The translations under genes were made by a program, and so were the position numbers. The notes under the pieces are model-generated. The model did no database searches, was not told the DNA's origin, and was given only the letters and a program-made list of their open reading frames with translations. This document shows positions 49,400 to 61,008 of a stretch of 64,000 nucleotides of DNA, piece after piece; positions within the stretch are counted from its first letter, which is position 1, and each line of letters starts with the position of its first letter. This DNA is from Selaginella moellendorffii (Eukaryota > Streptophyta > Lycopodiopsida > Selaginellales > Selaginellaceae). The DNA lies in the NCBI RefSeq assembly GCF_000143415.4, contig NW_003314335.1, positions 61,555 to 125,554 of the forward strand. The letters are read 5' to 3'.

Positions 49400-52300
49400 A
49401 TGCGGGGTGTCGGCCCTGTCCCAGTCATGAGTCCCATGTCCAAGTCATTCCGGAAGCGTGAGCGTTCGTCTGGAGCGTCGAGAAACGTTAAGAACAGTAG
49501 CAGCAGCACGGCCACCGGGGCCTCGCCATCGAAGAAGCCCAAGCTCGCCGTCACCGATTGCTCTGGGGATCCTTCTCTCGAGAAGCAGCAGCAGCAGCAG
49601 GAACAGGAACAGCAGCGGCAGCAGCATGAGAACACCACCACCTCGTCGCCGGCGCTGTCCGGGGCCTCGAGCCTCTCCACCTCGAATCATCCAAGAGTCG
49701 GGGCGGCATCGGTCTCGAGCCCATCCACGCCGGACAGACCGGGGCAGTGGTCCTTACGTCCAAGACAAAGCTCGGGAGGAATCGTGAAGAGGACCCGGAG
49801 GCTGTACTACGACGTCCACTTAACCGAGGACGACGCTATCAAGCTTCTTGGTCACCGGATTAAGATGTGGTGGCCACTGGACAAAAGGTGGTACCTCGGA
49901 GAGATTAAGAACTACGACAGTGAGCTCCGGCAACACTGGATCGTCTACGACGATGGCGACAAGGAATGGGTGAAACTTGAGGAGGAGAACTTCAGGCTCC
50001 AGCTGCTGCCCGGGGATAGCTTCGAGCGAGCTGCCAAGCCGAGGTCGTCAACGTACTGCCTCAACTCCGAGAAGGACGAGGAGGATGTCGACATCACGGC
50101 CGACGTGTGCTCTCGTCTGGTCGAACAGCCATCCTCGAGGGCGACGAGTGCGGCGAGCGAGGATAATTCATCGGCTCAGAACGTTGTTCCAGGGCCAAAG
50201 CCAGTGTCCGTGTACGCGAGGAGACGTCACTCTAGGAATGGGTCCAGGGGCAGTGGAAGCGTGCCTGTCACGTCTGCGGCTTCCACGGTTGAGACCGATA
50301 CGATCGAAGTGCAGAGTCCTATTAGAGTATGTGAACCGTCTAACACTGCTCTGTCATATGAAGGTAATTGTGATCTTCTCTGGCTGCTGGTTTTTCCTGA
50401 CGCGGTGGCCTTTTGCAGATCAGGAGGGTCTCTCCGTAACTTTTGGTGAAGCAGAACCGGAGCTAGGAATTATAGCCAAGGATGTAGAACAGGAGGTTAG
50501 GATGGTCGAAGGTGGTAGTACAGGCTATAACAGGGAAATGGACAGCCAAAGCCTCGTCAAGTGGCCTTTGAGCAGGAACGTAGCGGAACTATTGAGATTT
50601 ATTGAGATCAGGTCTAGAAGTCGCAAAGGTACTCTAGTTGGCGGTAGACTTTTGAACCAGGTGTGGCGGGGTATGCTACCAGTTTGGAACATGGGGAACC
50701 TTTTCGATATAAAACTGGGGCCGTCGACCGAGCTCCTCGCTTCCGGGGAAATGACCCCAACGGTGATGATGGAGTCTCCAAAGACAGGCCCGGGAGGTAG
50801 CGGATCTTCCCTCTGCATGTTGATCAGCTGGAACGGTTTCACGCTTGAGAAGAATGCGAGGTTGAAGGAGGTGCTTGAGACGAGCTTGAGACGCATCCAG
50901 AGCGAACAGAGGAAGCAGATATTCTGGAAGAACACTATCTCGGGGTTCAAGGCTCCCAGGAGGGACTTCTCTGTCCATACAGGATCAGGGTCTTACTTGT
51001 CGGTGACGCTGTTGAGTGTTCCATCCAATGGCCGTCAGCTGCTTATGGACCCGGTGACACAGACGACACACTCGGCCGAGCTGGTTAGCGATAGGCAGCT
51101 TTGCACCAATTTTTTCAAGAGCCTGCCTTGTTCGGCACCGGCGACGGAGCTCGTCTTCACTGCTCTCGTTGACGGCCGCCATAGTGGCTCTACGACACCT
51201 GGAGAGGTTCGAGAGACTCGCTTAAACACTAAGGCCAATTGTGCACAGACTGCTGTAAGTGTACTTTTCTTTTCTTGCAATCTTGAAACAGCTTTTGCTA
51301 TAACGTTTTTTTTTTCTCATCGTGTTTTTGGTAATTCAGAGAGTAACGCCATATGCTGCTCGTTCGTCTACGGGTGACAAGGCACGCATGCTTTTCAGCA
51401 AGAACTTGCGTAAGTTTTCCCACCTGCGTAAGATCTTCCACAGCAAGTGGAAAGACCTTAGTGGCCCTGGTCTGCGGCTGTCCATCAACGAGAGCCTGGG
51501 CCTCTTTTCTTCCAGGCACCTCCCTATACTACTCAGGATACATCGGCTCAACACACAGGCAGTCTTACTTCTTCGAGCATCCTCTTGTCAAGCTGGCACC
51601 TCCGGCAGTCCAGAGACAAGGCCCGGTTTACAGGAGCTACTTAGTATGAGCAAGAAAGGAAGGAGGACGATAAAGGGGATTAAAAGGATAAGCCAGGAAG
51701 AAGGACTTCCCTTACCGCCACCAAAGCGTATCAGAATCGCAGTGCCCGAGCCAGCGCCGGTCCCTGCCACTCCGACCGTGGAAGAGCAGCCGAGTCAAGA
51801 TGATGGTAGAGCCCGGGGAAACATCTTGAAGCTAAGAAGATGCCCGACTAAGAGAGGAGCGATGTGGTGCGTTGCAACGAGCACGGAGAGTGTCTACGAT
51901 GACTTGGGGGAGTCTCCATCGTCGGGAACCTGCACAGCAAACCTTCTCATAGTTCAAAGTGACAGAGGCTGGCGAGAAACCGGGGCTACTATCGAGCAGC
52001 AGGCTGATGGTGATACTTCGATACTCGTCGTCTCACTCAATGGCGAGGTACTTTATACTTACAAGGCCTACCAGCCCATACAGGCGGGGATCTCCAACAA
52101 GCACACACACGCTTTGATGTGGAGGGGTGGCAAAGACTGGATGCTGGAGTTTACGGACAAGATGCAGTGGAGCTGCTTTAGAAGCATGCACGCTGCTTCG
52201 TGCGTGACAAACGCCAGGGCGCTGTCCATGAAGCACATTCCAATCCCAGGTGTTCGTGAGGTCCCTGACGACCCAGACCTTTCGGTTTCGTTCCTCCGAC

Positions 52301-53649
52301 CTTGGGGAGGCTATATCAAACAGCCATCCGGGGAAATCGACGCAGCCTTGTCAACTTCCAGGGTCTTGTACGACATGGATAGCGAAGACGAGGAGTGGCT
52401 TGATGCGCAGGCGGATGAGATCACGGACGAGGTTTTTGAGAAGACTATCCATTACCTGGAGAGGGCGGCTTATATTCAAAAGCAAGAGATCTCTCTGCCC
52501 GTCGCTGTGGAGCTGTGCTCTTCGCTAGCACCGGCGGAGGCGATCACTCTGATACACGCTCACTGGCTGGAGAGAAGGCGCAAGCACGGAATGGCATTGA
52601 TACGCTGCTTTCAAGTAAGTTTTTTCTGTGTTTTTACTTGTGTGAGCTTAACTTGACTTGTTTGATTGCGCACAGGCTCCTGCCTGTGATCGGTACGAGG
52701 CCGCTCTCCAGGCGTGGAGAGACTCTTCGAAGCAAACCAACCAGCCACCCGTATTTGCGTTTTGCATGCGGCCGAACGGATCTCACAAGATGAGCAGGCA
52801 ACGTTCACAGCGAAGAATCAGTCATGTTGATCATCAATACTTGGACGACGCACAAGGTAGGAACACTGTTTAGTCATTTCTTTTGGAGTATAGCTCATGG
52901 CTTTCCGCGTCACAGGCCTCAGGAACGTGATTATCGAGCCCTTCGACTCCGAGTTCTACTCTGGCAGCCCGGGCTCGGACGCCTTCGACGACGGCTCCTA
53001 CGGCACTCCTTCGCAGAGGCTCGGTTCCAGGTCCAAAGGCAGGAAGCCCGGGAAGAGGCCGAGGAGGATGAAGTCCATCTCGGGCGGCAGCGGCAGCGAG
53101 GAGCGCAGGGGCGTGCGGACGTTCATCGCCCCGGCCACTGCCATGAACTTAATGGACGAGGCGGACCAGTTCGACGGCGGTGACTCGTGCTCGAGCATGG
53201 ACTTCGACCTCAACGACGACGCTCTCGTCAAGGCCCAGCTCGCGAGGAAGGCGGCCAGGATTGCAGCGTCCAAGGCGGCCCGAGCGCAGGAGCTCTACGC
53301 CGTGGCGGACGCGGCCATGAAGAGGGCGGTGGCGTGCCTGATCGAGGCGGAGGCGCTGGCGGCGGCGGAGAAGGCTGGGCGGGACAACGCGTATGCCAAG
53401 CTCGACCAGCAGCAGCAGCACGGCATGGGCGCTGCCGAGGAGATCGAAGACGATGACGATTTGCTGCTGCCTATAAGCAACTGGACGCAGGAGTTTGGGT
53501 CGGGGCTCATACAGAAAGGTGGCGGAGGTGGCAGCGGCGGCGGTAGCGGCGGTGGTGGTGGCGGTGGTGGTGAAGCCACGGTTGCCAGCCCCCGGAAGAG
53601 CTTGAGGTACATAAACCAGTCTTCGCTTTTCAAGGGGATGGTGTCGTGA
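49400..53649 (+). CDS. Enhancer-of-polycomb-like protein with N-terminal Tudor-like domain
   Basis: Five exons (49400-50363, 50419-51254, 51340-52614, 52676-52856, 52916-53649) total 3990 nt, 1329 residues. An in-frame ATG at 49265 would add 45 residues; I chose 49400 because the upstream part looks like leader. The N-terminus is basic and Ser/Gln-rich with a poly-Q tract. Residues about 150-200 form a Tudor/PWWP-like barrel (IKMWWPLDKRWYLGEI, YDDGDKEWVKL). The enhancer-of-polycomb signature YDMDSEDEEWLDAQ lies near residue 943, followed by LPVAVELCSSLAP and HWLERRRKHGMALIRCFQ. The C-terminus is Ala-rich helical (KAARIAASKAARAQ) with a poly-Gly run. Plant EPL proteins belong to NuA4-type histone acetyltransferase complexes in the nucleus, so a chromatin role is likely. 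Confidence 0.9.
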
Positions 53650-54091
53650 AGGAGAGAAGAGGGGGGAGAGAATAAGGCGGAGGTTCTCTCGTTTTTTTCT
53701 TTTTTTCTTGGAGAGGAGGTGGTGATTTTATATCGGGGGTGTGATGGCTACTGGTCCAGCAGCGGCTATATGAGTGCTCCCAAAAGCTTGGAAGTTCTTG
53801 AGATCTTTCTCCGCTCTCTCTTTTCTCTCGCTCTTCTCCTTGCTCGGATCGGATACTCTTCTTTTCTTCAAGTGGTTTTTGTAATATCATCCATCAAAAG
53901 CAAGATGCGAGTTGCTTGTACAGTGTTTTTCTGGAATCAAAATCATTTTAATCGCATTTTATTTCTTTTATCTTATTTTCATTGGATTCTGCTTGAGGAA
54001 AGAATGTTATTGGCAGGAATCGAACTGATGACCAGATTAATGACTAAGGTCAAACATATTTGAACCTTGGATATAAAATCCCATTCGTTAT
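53650..54091. other. Convergent intergenic region
   Basis: The 3' flanks of the plus-strand EPL-like gene and the minus-strand transporter meet here. No additional gene seen. Confidence 0.6.
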
Positions 54092-56821
54092 TTACATGAT
54101 TGTATGTAAATCCTTAGACAAGGAGCTGTGGTGGATACCGTAAAAGCTGTACACGAATACGCCAATGACGAGCCATGCCGAAACTCTGAGCCAAGTGGCG
54201 CTCCTGCAAATCCCAGAACCACCATAGAAAATATTATTACAAGTATCAACGAGCTTACCCAAGGTTCGCCAACAAATACACGTTAACCATTATACACATG
54301 ATAGGAAGAACAGGAACCCCAGGACAGTGAAATCCTGGTAGGAACAAGCAGCACTTAATCGTTACGTCGAAATGCAAGCGAAGGAATGGAAGAAAAGTTT
54401 TGCGTACCTCCTGATTGTCCAAATTGGTGACGGCCCTCGTCCTGATCGATGAGCAAGAGAATGGCGCTTCCAACGAGCAACATGGAAGTTCCAATCACTC
54501 CCATAATCCAGCACAGCCAGCTACAGCGTTGTGTTAAAAGCTTGCACGAATAAACGCAAGGCATGGAAGACAGTACCTGGGTAATAAAGCTGCGCTTGTC
54601 GCGATGCTCAACAGCACCACTCCAATGCAAACACCAGAGATTCCACAAGCAGCGTATCTTCGTCTGCGTTCCTCCTTTTCTTTTTCTGGAATGCTCGAAA
54701 GGTGTTAGTTTCATGCTCGTCAATAGGAAAGGGACAGATGGTCTCACCGTCGTCGAGACCAAGTCGAGATGAAGATGGCATCCCCGATTGAAGCGCGCTG
54801 TCGTCTTCCATCGTCAAATCATTGGAAGAAGAGCTGCTACTGAGAGAGGTCGCATCGTCGTCCACTTCTGGTATAGATGATTCTGAGAAAATAGATAGAA
54901 TCGGAGAAGCGTGCTCTTCCTTCTTAAGATGAACTGGAATGCCCGACTTCTTTTTAACAAAGGGAACTTCCTGGGTGGGAGCCGCTGAAAGTACCAGAGG
55001 CTCAATGGGGGGAACGTACCGAAGAATCAATATCGACACGGCCACGATCGAGAAGGCCATCAGCGTGCCAACGCTTACCTGTTTTACAACGGGTCAGTCA
55101 ATCAAAAGCTCGTCACTCCCAAGAAAATTACTAACCATTCCGGAAAGCTCGTCGACGTTCAAGAGAAATGCCATGCAGCCGGCCGCGAACCCTGTCACAA
55201 CTGTGCTGTATACAGGAACTGAAGTAGCCTTGTTCACTTTGGAGAATAAAGGTGGAAGAAGACCGTCGCGGGACATGGCCATTAAAATTCTTGGCTGCAG
55301 GGAAAGAAAAGAGTGAGCAAATATTATAGTGATACTTACGCTTTACTTGTGGAAGTAGAGCTCCCAAAAGAGCCGTAGACAATGCTGCTACGGCACCAGC
55401 TGCAACAGCATACCTGGCAACATCACAATCACAATTACGTCATTGTGTACACGAAGAAGAAATCAAAGCACAAAGTCTTACATTGCCCAGTGCAACCCAT
55501 TTTTCATGAAGGCGGTGGACATGGGAGTGTCAAGATCCATTTCGTAGTAAGGTACTATCCCCACCATAACAGCGGATACCACGATATATATGCTGCCGCA
55601 AATGAAGAGCGACAGGCCAATGCCGATAGGAAGATCCCGCTGCGGATGTTTTACCTGTCACACAGAATAGCAGCACATCACTACTGCAAACATCAAAGAT
55701 ACGAACCTCACCTCTTCAGCGGTACTTGCAACAGCATCAAAGCCAATAAACGCAAAAAATACAGTCGCCGCGCCACTGAGAAGACCACTGACGCCAAATG
55801 GCATGTATCTGCATCTCAAAATCAGTATCTGTCACAATAGAACAACGAAAGATAGACTCACCCGCCGGCGAGATTGTAGCCAGGCCAGCCATTTCGAAAA
55901 CCAAGCCAAGAACCCACCACTATAACAAACAGAAGAACAGAACAGTTGACAGCAGTCATCACCGTCTGGACGAATGCACTCTACCAACACGATGTAAAAG
56001 TTAGAACTTCAGTAGCTGCGATCAATCGAAAGAACCGATACCTCTCGTATACCGGTGGATAGAAGGCAAGTTACAGCGGCCACAAGTAGAAGAGCGCAAG
56101 GATCACAGACGATGCTCGTCCCGGGGATTAGTCTGCGTGACAGCCAGCCAGGTAAGTTGGCAGAACCTCCAAAAAATATGGCCTGAGAGAAGCTCAATAA
56201 TTTCTTTTTCCGAAAGAAAAAAACGAGAAAATAAAAAGAGAGCGTGAAAAACTCCTACCAGATTTGGAGAAATGCCTCTAGCCACAGCAGCTCCCCCGAC
56301 CGTGTACTCCAAAATGAGAGCCCATCCAATGATCCAAGCGATCCTGATCAAACGAAAAGATTTTCTCCCTTGTATCATGCCGGAAGAGGAGAACGTACCC
56401 TTCTCCAACGCATAGATAAGCGTAGTGGTAGGCGCTTCCAGCAGAGGGGCATCTACTCGCGAGCTCTGCATAACAAAACGCCGAGAGAGCCGCGGCAACT
56501 CCAGCGATGAGGAACGAAGCTGATAGCGAAGGACCTGCCTTGTCTCGCGCCACAGTTCCAACCAAAACATAGACTCCAGCGCCGATTGTAGCTCCAATCC
56601 CTGCAAATCTCTCAAGATCAACCCAGATCGCGAAAATTCACACGCAGTCACCCACCTACAGCCAGGAGCTCCCAGATTTTGAGATGCTTGACGAGCTGGG
56701 GGCTCCCCTTGCGATGCTGCTGCGCATTGGAATGCTTGCGCCGCGTGAGAGTGGAGAATCCCACACGCTTCCTGCCGCTGACCAAGAAAGGGATGTCGAT
56801 CGCTGCTGAATCCGCCTCCAT
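54092..56821 (-). CDS. Cationic amino acid transporter (CAT family, APC superfamily)
   Basis: About 14 short exons on the minus strand, ATG at 56821 (an in-frame ATG at 56863 is possible) and stop at 54092. The order is that of plant CATs: [38 protein letters not shown] (split as [13 protein letters not shown] and [11 protein letters not shown]), [139 protein letters not shown], an acidic/Ser loop, and a C-terminal four-helix part ending [22 protein letters not shown] and [19 protein letters not shown]. About 14 membrane helices, typical of tonoplast or plasma-membrane carriers of Arg, Lys and relatives. Exact exon ends were not all checked. Confidence 0.9.
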
Positions 56822-57393
56822 CGTCTCGCCGCTCCCACCGCCGATCTTCTTCCCCTCTTGCATTCTATCGAAACCTAGCTCCGGATCCCATAGACCGCCA
56901 AGGCGTGGAAAACGTGAAGCGGCAAGAATCTCACTACCGGCAGCTCAGAGGCGTGAGATTCCGGGGCGGGACCATCAGATCGGCGTCAGCATTGCACAGC
57001 GCCCGCGCAGCTGCTCAACGGAAGGACCCAAGAACCCTAAAAAAACAAAGGGGGGCGCCCAGTCCACACGATATTAACAAGGACAAAATTTTTGTCCTGG
57101 AACTTCCCTTGTCAACACGCGTGCAACGAGACAATGTAAAAGATCCAGTGTGTTTCGTGTCGTGTGTTCTTGATTGGTTTGCTCGAGAAGAAAATTGGAG
57201 CGAGATTTTTTTTTGGGGGGAGTGGGGTTTCGATACTGATCGATCCGAGAGATATATATGATGTTTCGATGCTTCAAGAGACACTCCAAGTTGGCGTTGG
57301 AAGATCTAGCTACCAAACTTTTGTTAACCATTTAACTCATTTTGCTTAATATTGCCATAAGAAACTATATTTCAAATAGTAAAAGAACATCAC
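56822..57393. other. Transporter 5' flank and kinase 3' flank
   Basis: The GC-rich part next to 56821 is probable leader and promoter of the CAT gene. The rest (57080-57393) is AT-rich with T and G runs (57208-57220). No gene seen. Confidence 0.5.
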
Positions 57394-58362
57394 TCATTTT
57401 TTCGATTGTTGATACAATAGAGTTTTGTGCAGATCCAGATCACACCATTCCTCATGGATATGAAACCAAGGATGGCAAACAACCTCATCCATAGTGATAC
57501 GCTCTTCCGGATCAAACGCTAACATCCTGTGCAGAAGATCAATCACTTCGATGGACAAATTCGCGAGCTCAATCTCATCGCAGTCCAGGAAATACGTCTC
57601 CCTTTTCTCCACCATCTCTCTCATCACGTCCACAAACGGCGTCGCATCGACATCGCTGCTCAAATGGCGCAGCTTCCCGAGCAAGGCGTACCGCAGCGTC
57701 ATGCCCAAGCTCCAGACATCCGCCGCCGGCGTGTAGATCCCCTCAAACATAACCTCGGGAGCCATGAAGCCGGGGGTTCCAACAAAATCCATCTCCCACG
57801 GCCTGTGCGCGTCGCAAGCCAGGCCAAAGTCCGCCAACTTTGCGTCGAGCTCCCGGCTGAGGAGAATGTTGGCGGGCTTGATATCGCAGTGGATGACCCC
57901 GTTTCTATGGATCTCCCGGAGGCCCTTGGCGACCGTAAAGAACATCCTCGCCGTGGTTGGCTCCGCGAACTTCACACCCAGGTCGAGGCTGCAGGCGCGC
58001 AGTTCCATGACGATGTGGGTCTTAGGGTTACCACCTTCGCCGCGTTTCTCATCGTAATGAAGGTCCTTGACCTTCATGACACCGTCGTTCACCCTGTCCC
58101 CGGCCTTGAGCATCAGACGCACCTCTTTGGAGCCGCCGCCACTCACGGTCTTGATTGCGAACTCTTGGCCATCGCTCCTCCTCGTAGCCTTGAAAACCAC
58201 ACCGCCGCTTCCACAGCCCAGGAGAGCCCCCAACTCGTAGCGTCGCTCCAAAGTGCTGGGCTTGATCGCGTCTTCACCTTTCCCATGATGCACAAGTTTG
58301 CGTCGTTTCTTTTCCCTCTCCATCTCCACAGCTTCAGCCCTGGTCCTCGTCCGGATCCACAT
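57394..58362 (-). CDS. Intronless Ser/Thr protein kinase (non-RD)
   Basis: A single open frame gives 322 residues from the ATG at 58362; another ATG at 58437 would add 25 residues that look like leader. After a basic N-terminus (EREKKRRK) the kinase domain has GCGSGGVV (50-56), FAIK with Lys71, VIHCDIKPANILL (catalytic loop, Asp160), DFGLA (178-182), GTPGFMAPE (195-203) and a final HPWFH, typical of the CAMK/CDPK-related group, ending shortly after the domain. The HRD arginine is Cys (HCD), so it is a non-RD kinase, less dependent on activation-loop phosphorylation. No EF hands, membrane span or other domain. Substrate unknown. Confidence 0.85.
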   Translation of the reverse strand: MWIRTRTRAEAVEMEREKKRRKLVHHGKGEDAIKPSTLERRYELGALLGCGSGGVVFKATRRSDGQEFAIKTVSGGGSKEVRLMLKAGDRVNDGVMKVKDLHYDEKRGEGGNPKTHIVMELRACSLDLGVKFAEPTTARMFFTVAKGLREIHRNGVIHCDIKPANILLSRELDAKLADFGLACDAHRPWEMDFVGTPGFMAPEVMFEGIYTPAADVWSLGMTLRYALLGKLRHLSSDVDATPFVDVMREMVEKRETYFLDCDEIELANLSIEVIDLLHRMLAFDPEERITMDEVVCHPWFHIHEEWCDLDLHKTLLYQQSKK

Positions 58363-58443
58363 TGTCTGAAAGAAAAATGGGAAAACCCTATGGGAAAAAA
58401 AAATGAGGATCTCTTTTATACACTTAAAGGCTACCAAGCAAAA

Positions 58444-58540
58444 GGATCACCACCTCAATATAGCAAAACATATCTTTTTAGGGTTCTTCATAGGATCACA
58501 ACCTCAATATAGAAAAACATATCTTTTTAGGGCTTTTCAT
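58444..58540 (+). repeat. Two tandem 49-bp repeats
   Basis: GGATCACCACCTCAATATAG...TTCTTCAT (58444-58491) is followed by GGATCACAACCTCAATATAG...CTTTTCAT (58493-58540). The flank CTTTTATACACTTAAAGG (58412 region) has a diverged relative near 58776, at the 3' end of the RING/WD40 gene. Confidence 0.8.
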
Positions 58541-58811
58541 TTCAAGAGTAGGGTGGCGAAGTATGAGCTACATTTTGCCCTTGTCTTCGTGAAACTTGTT
58601 TCTAATATCAACTTTCTTTGCATGCAGCACCGGCTTGCACCCAACGAGTTCCTAGTCATGCTTCCTGAGACTTTGCAAGTCTGAAAACTTGAAATCGTAT
58701 AGTTTTAGCTAAATTTCTCCAATCCAGAGCTTTGCTGTTTTCCTAGAATGTTCTGTTCTTGGATTAAGATCTTTGCTTTTTATACACTAAAAGGTTGTCA
58801 GGAAAAAGGTG

Positions 58812-60527
58812 TTACAATCTCAATACCTGTTCGTGCGAGAAGCCGGCTGTTCTTGGCCTCCACACTTTCCACAGCCGATCGTGGCTGGCAGTGACGAGAA
58901 AATCCGCCGTGGGAGACCAGGCAACGTCGAAAACATGATCGCTATGAGCGCTGGAATCACTCGGTTAGTTCAAAAGCTCAAAGCTCGGACTCCTTACCTC
59001 AGGATGTGAAGACACTCGAAAGTGGCAGTGTCATACAGCCGGACTGTCGTATCACCAGAGGTGGTCGCGAGCAATCTGCCGTATGGAGAGAACGCGACGC
59101 GCTTCACCTCCCCGGAATGCTCTTGCAACACCGCTAGCGGAGAACACATTCTCAAGTCCCATATCCTGCACGACTTGTCATCACTTCCAGTGGCTAGCAG
59201 CCATCCCGAGTCATCGATGTCTACACCAATGACGTCCTCAACATGGCCACGAATTGTCTGCACGTCTTTGCTGCACCTGGCGTCCCAGAGCTTGGCTGTG
59301 TAATCGAAGGAAGAGGTTGCAATCAAATGGCCGCATGGCTGGAAGCAAACTCCATAGACCGTGTTGCGATGACCCTGTGAGCAAGAGAAGGACGAAGAAT
59401 GAACAAAATTCGACGAGCTTTGTGTGGAAATTTACCTTCAAAGCGGTCACCGCAACTCCTCTTTCGGCATCCCATATGATACAAGTGGTATCGTCAGAAG
59501 CTGTAGCTAGTAAGTTAGTTCCTCGTTTGAATGACAATCCATTCACCTGCGAGTGCGAACATGAGCAAATACAAAGGGAAAGATGGAAGAAAGAGAAAAG
59601 ACTGACCTCGTCTTTGTGACCTTCGAGAACGCTAATGCATTCTCCACTGTCTAAGCTCCAAAGCCGGCATGTCTGATCCGAGCTCACCGTTGCTACGAGA
59701 TCTCTTCTTACGGGAGAAAACTTCACGGCATACAGGCCCAGCATATGTCCAGAAAGCACACCGACCTCCTTCTCCAAGTCCGTATCATAGATCCGGCAAA
59801 AGTGATCCCAAGAGGCCGTCGCTACTAAATTCCCCGAGGGATTCACGGCAATCCCATGCACCGGAGCCGAGTGCACGAGAAACTTTCGAGCAACGTCCCA
59901 GCTCGTCGCGGTTAGATTCTCTTCGACTTTTCGTGGAGGCCGTGCTGCTCCAAACCCAGTCTCCACAGCTTCGCTCTCAAATCCCCACGATGGTGCCTGA
60001 GACAACCTTAGCCTCATCCCAAGAGCGTGCTTCAAAACTTTGTTCTCGTCATGCAAGCTATGGACTTGCCCCTGGAGTTTTTGATTCACTCTCTCGAGCT
60101 CGGCTACCTGGACTTTGAGCTTGGCTCGCTCCACCATCACTTGCTGCCATCGCTCGGCCACCTTGCCCAGCACGAATTTCACCAAAACATCGTCTTCCTC
60201 GCCTACATTCTTCTCACCACCGTGATTTTCCTTGTTCCTGTCACTGCCCCTTTGCCTGCTGCTACTGCCACCGCTGCTACTACCACACTCCTCGCTCTTC
60301 TCCAAGCTAGTCTCCAGCGACGATACCTGGACGCCGGCGTCTTGATCGTAGAGTGAGATCAGGGCCGAGATTTCTCCGACGAAAGCCCGGCACACCGGGC
60401 ACGCCGCCTCGTTCCGGAACCAGATCGTGGCGCATGGCTGGCAGAAGACATGGCCACATTGCGTGATCTGAGCTCGCTGCACGGCCGAGAAGGCGCTCTC
60501 GAAGCAAATCTTGCAGGTGAGCCCCAT
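58812..60527 (-). CDS. RING finger / coiled-coil / WD40 protein, probable E3 ubiquitin ligase
   Basis: Four exons (60527-59607, 59546-59436, 59374-58998, 58950-58812) give 1548 nt, 515 residues. An in-frame ATG at 60560 is an alternative; 60527 puts the RING at the very start. The C3HC4 RING has Cys5, Cys8, Cys24, His26, Cys29, Cys32, Cys43 and Cys46. After a Ser/acidic linker a coiled coil follows (RWQQVMVERAKLKVQVAEL, then ERVNQKLQGQV, about residues 125-175). Seven WD40 repeats fill the rest, each with GH...(L/I)ATASxD and a (R/L)(L/I)WD-like end, the last at VTASHDRLWKVW. The order RING, coiled coil, WD40 is that of COP1, but I see none of COP1's own sequence landmarks. It would bind a substrate by the propeller and an E2 by the RING. 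Confidence 0.9.
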
Positions 60528-60691
60528 GATCGATCGCGCGAGGCCTACATTGGATCCCACCTACCGATCGATCGATCGATCAATCGCTCCCGCTTTGGCC
60601 CTAAGACATGCGAGGGAGCTAAGAGAGAGGATTCACGCGCTAATAGTAGCGCCCTCCCCCGACGCAAGGGCGAAGAACCCTAGAGACAGGT

Positions 60692-60765
60692 GGCCTACTA
60701 GCTCAGTAGGTTAGAGCGTGGTGTTGATAACGCCAAGGTCGCAAGTTCGAGACTTGCGTGGGCCA
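60692..60765 (+). tRNA. tRNA-Ile, anticodon GAT
   Basis: The 74 nt fold into a full cloverleaf: acceptor GGCCTAC/GTGGGCC (one G-T pair), D arm GCTC/GAGC, anticodon stem TGGTG/CGCCA with loop TTGATAA, variable AGGTC, T arm GCAAG-TTCGAGA-CTTGC, discriminator A, no CCA encoded. TAGCTCAGTAGG fits the A box and GTTCGAGAC the B box. A TTTT Pol III stop follows at 60777. The body resembles nuclear tRNA-Ile(AAT), with the wobble base changed to G. Confidence 0.9.
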
Positions 60766-60776
60766 CACAACACTCC

Positions 60777-60780
60777 TTTT
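60777..60780 (+). terminator. Pol III terminator of the tRNA gene
   Basis: TTTT lies 12 nt after the discriminator base of the tRNA. Confidence 0.6.
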
Positions 60781-61008
60781 CATCCATTTTCTTCCTCCTC
60801 CGCCGCCAAGATCTTTGCTCATACTCTCAAAAAATGGTTTTTTGGCAAGGATTGGGGCAAATGTGGCAGATCTAGATCTCCAGAAACATTTTTAGGCAAG
60901 GAATGTGGCCGATCTAGAGCTTGGGCAGACGCAATTCATGAGAGAATATGGCTGATCGGCCCCAATTTCACGGAATCTGGCTAGAATTTCCTCGGCAATG
61001 GCCGCGTC

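Noticed and set aside
49977-51377. 466-codon frame starting in exon 1 of the enhancer-of-polycomb-like gene
   Set aside because: It reads the wrong frame of exon 1 and runs through the intron at 50364-50418; the spliced model keeps known domains.
57529-58512. 327-codon plus-strand frame
   Set aside because: It is the antisense of the protein kinase gene, whose motifs are unmistakable on the other strand.
60563-60585. GATC-type short repeat upstream of the RING/WD40 gene
   Set aside because: A short microsatellite in the leader region; no further meaning can be supported.
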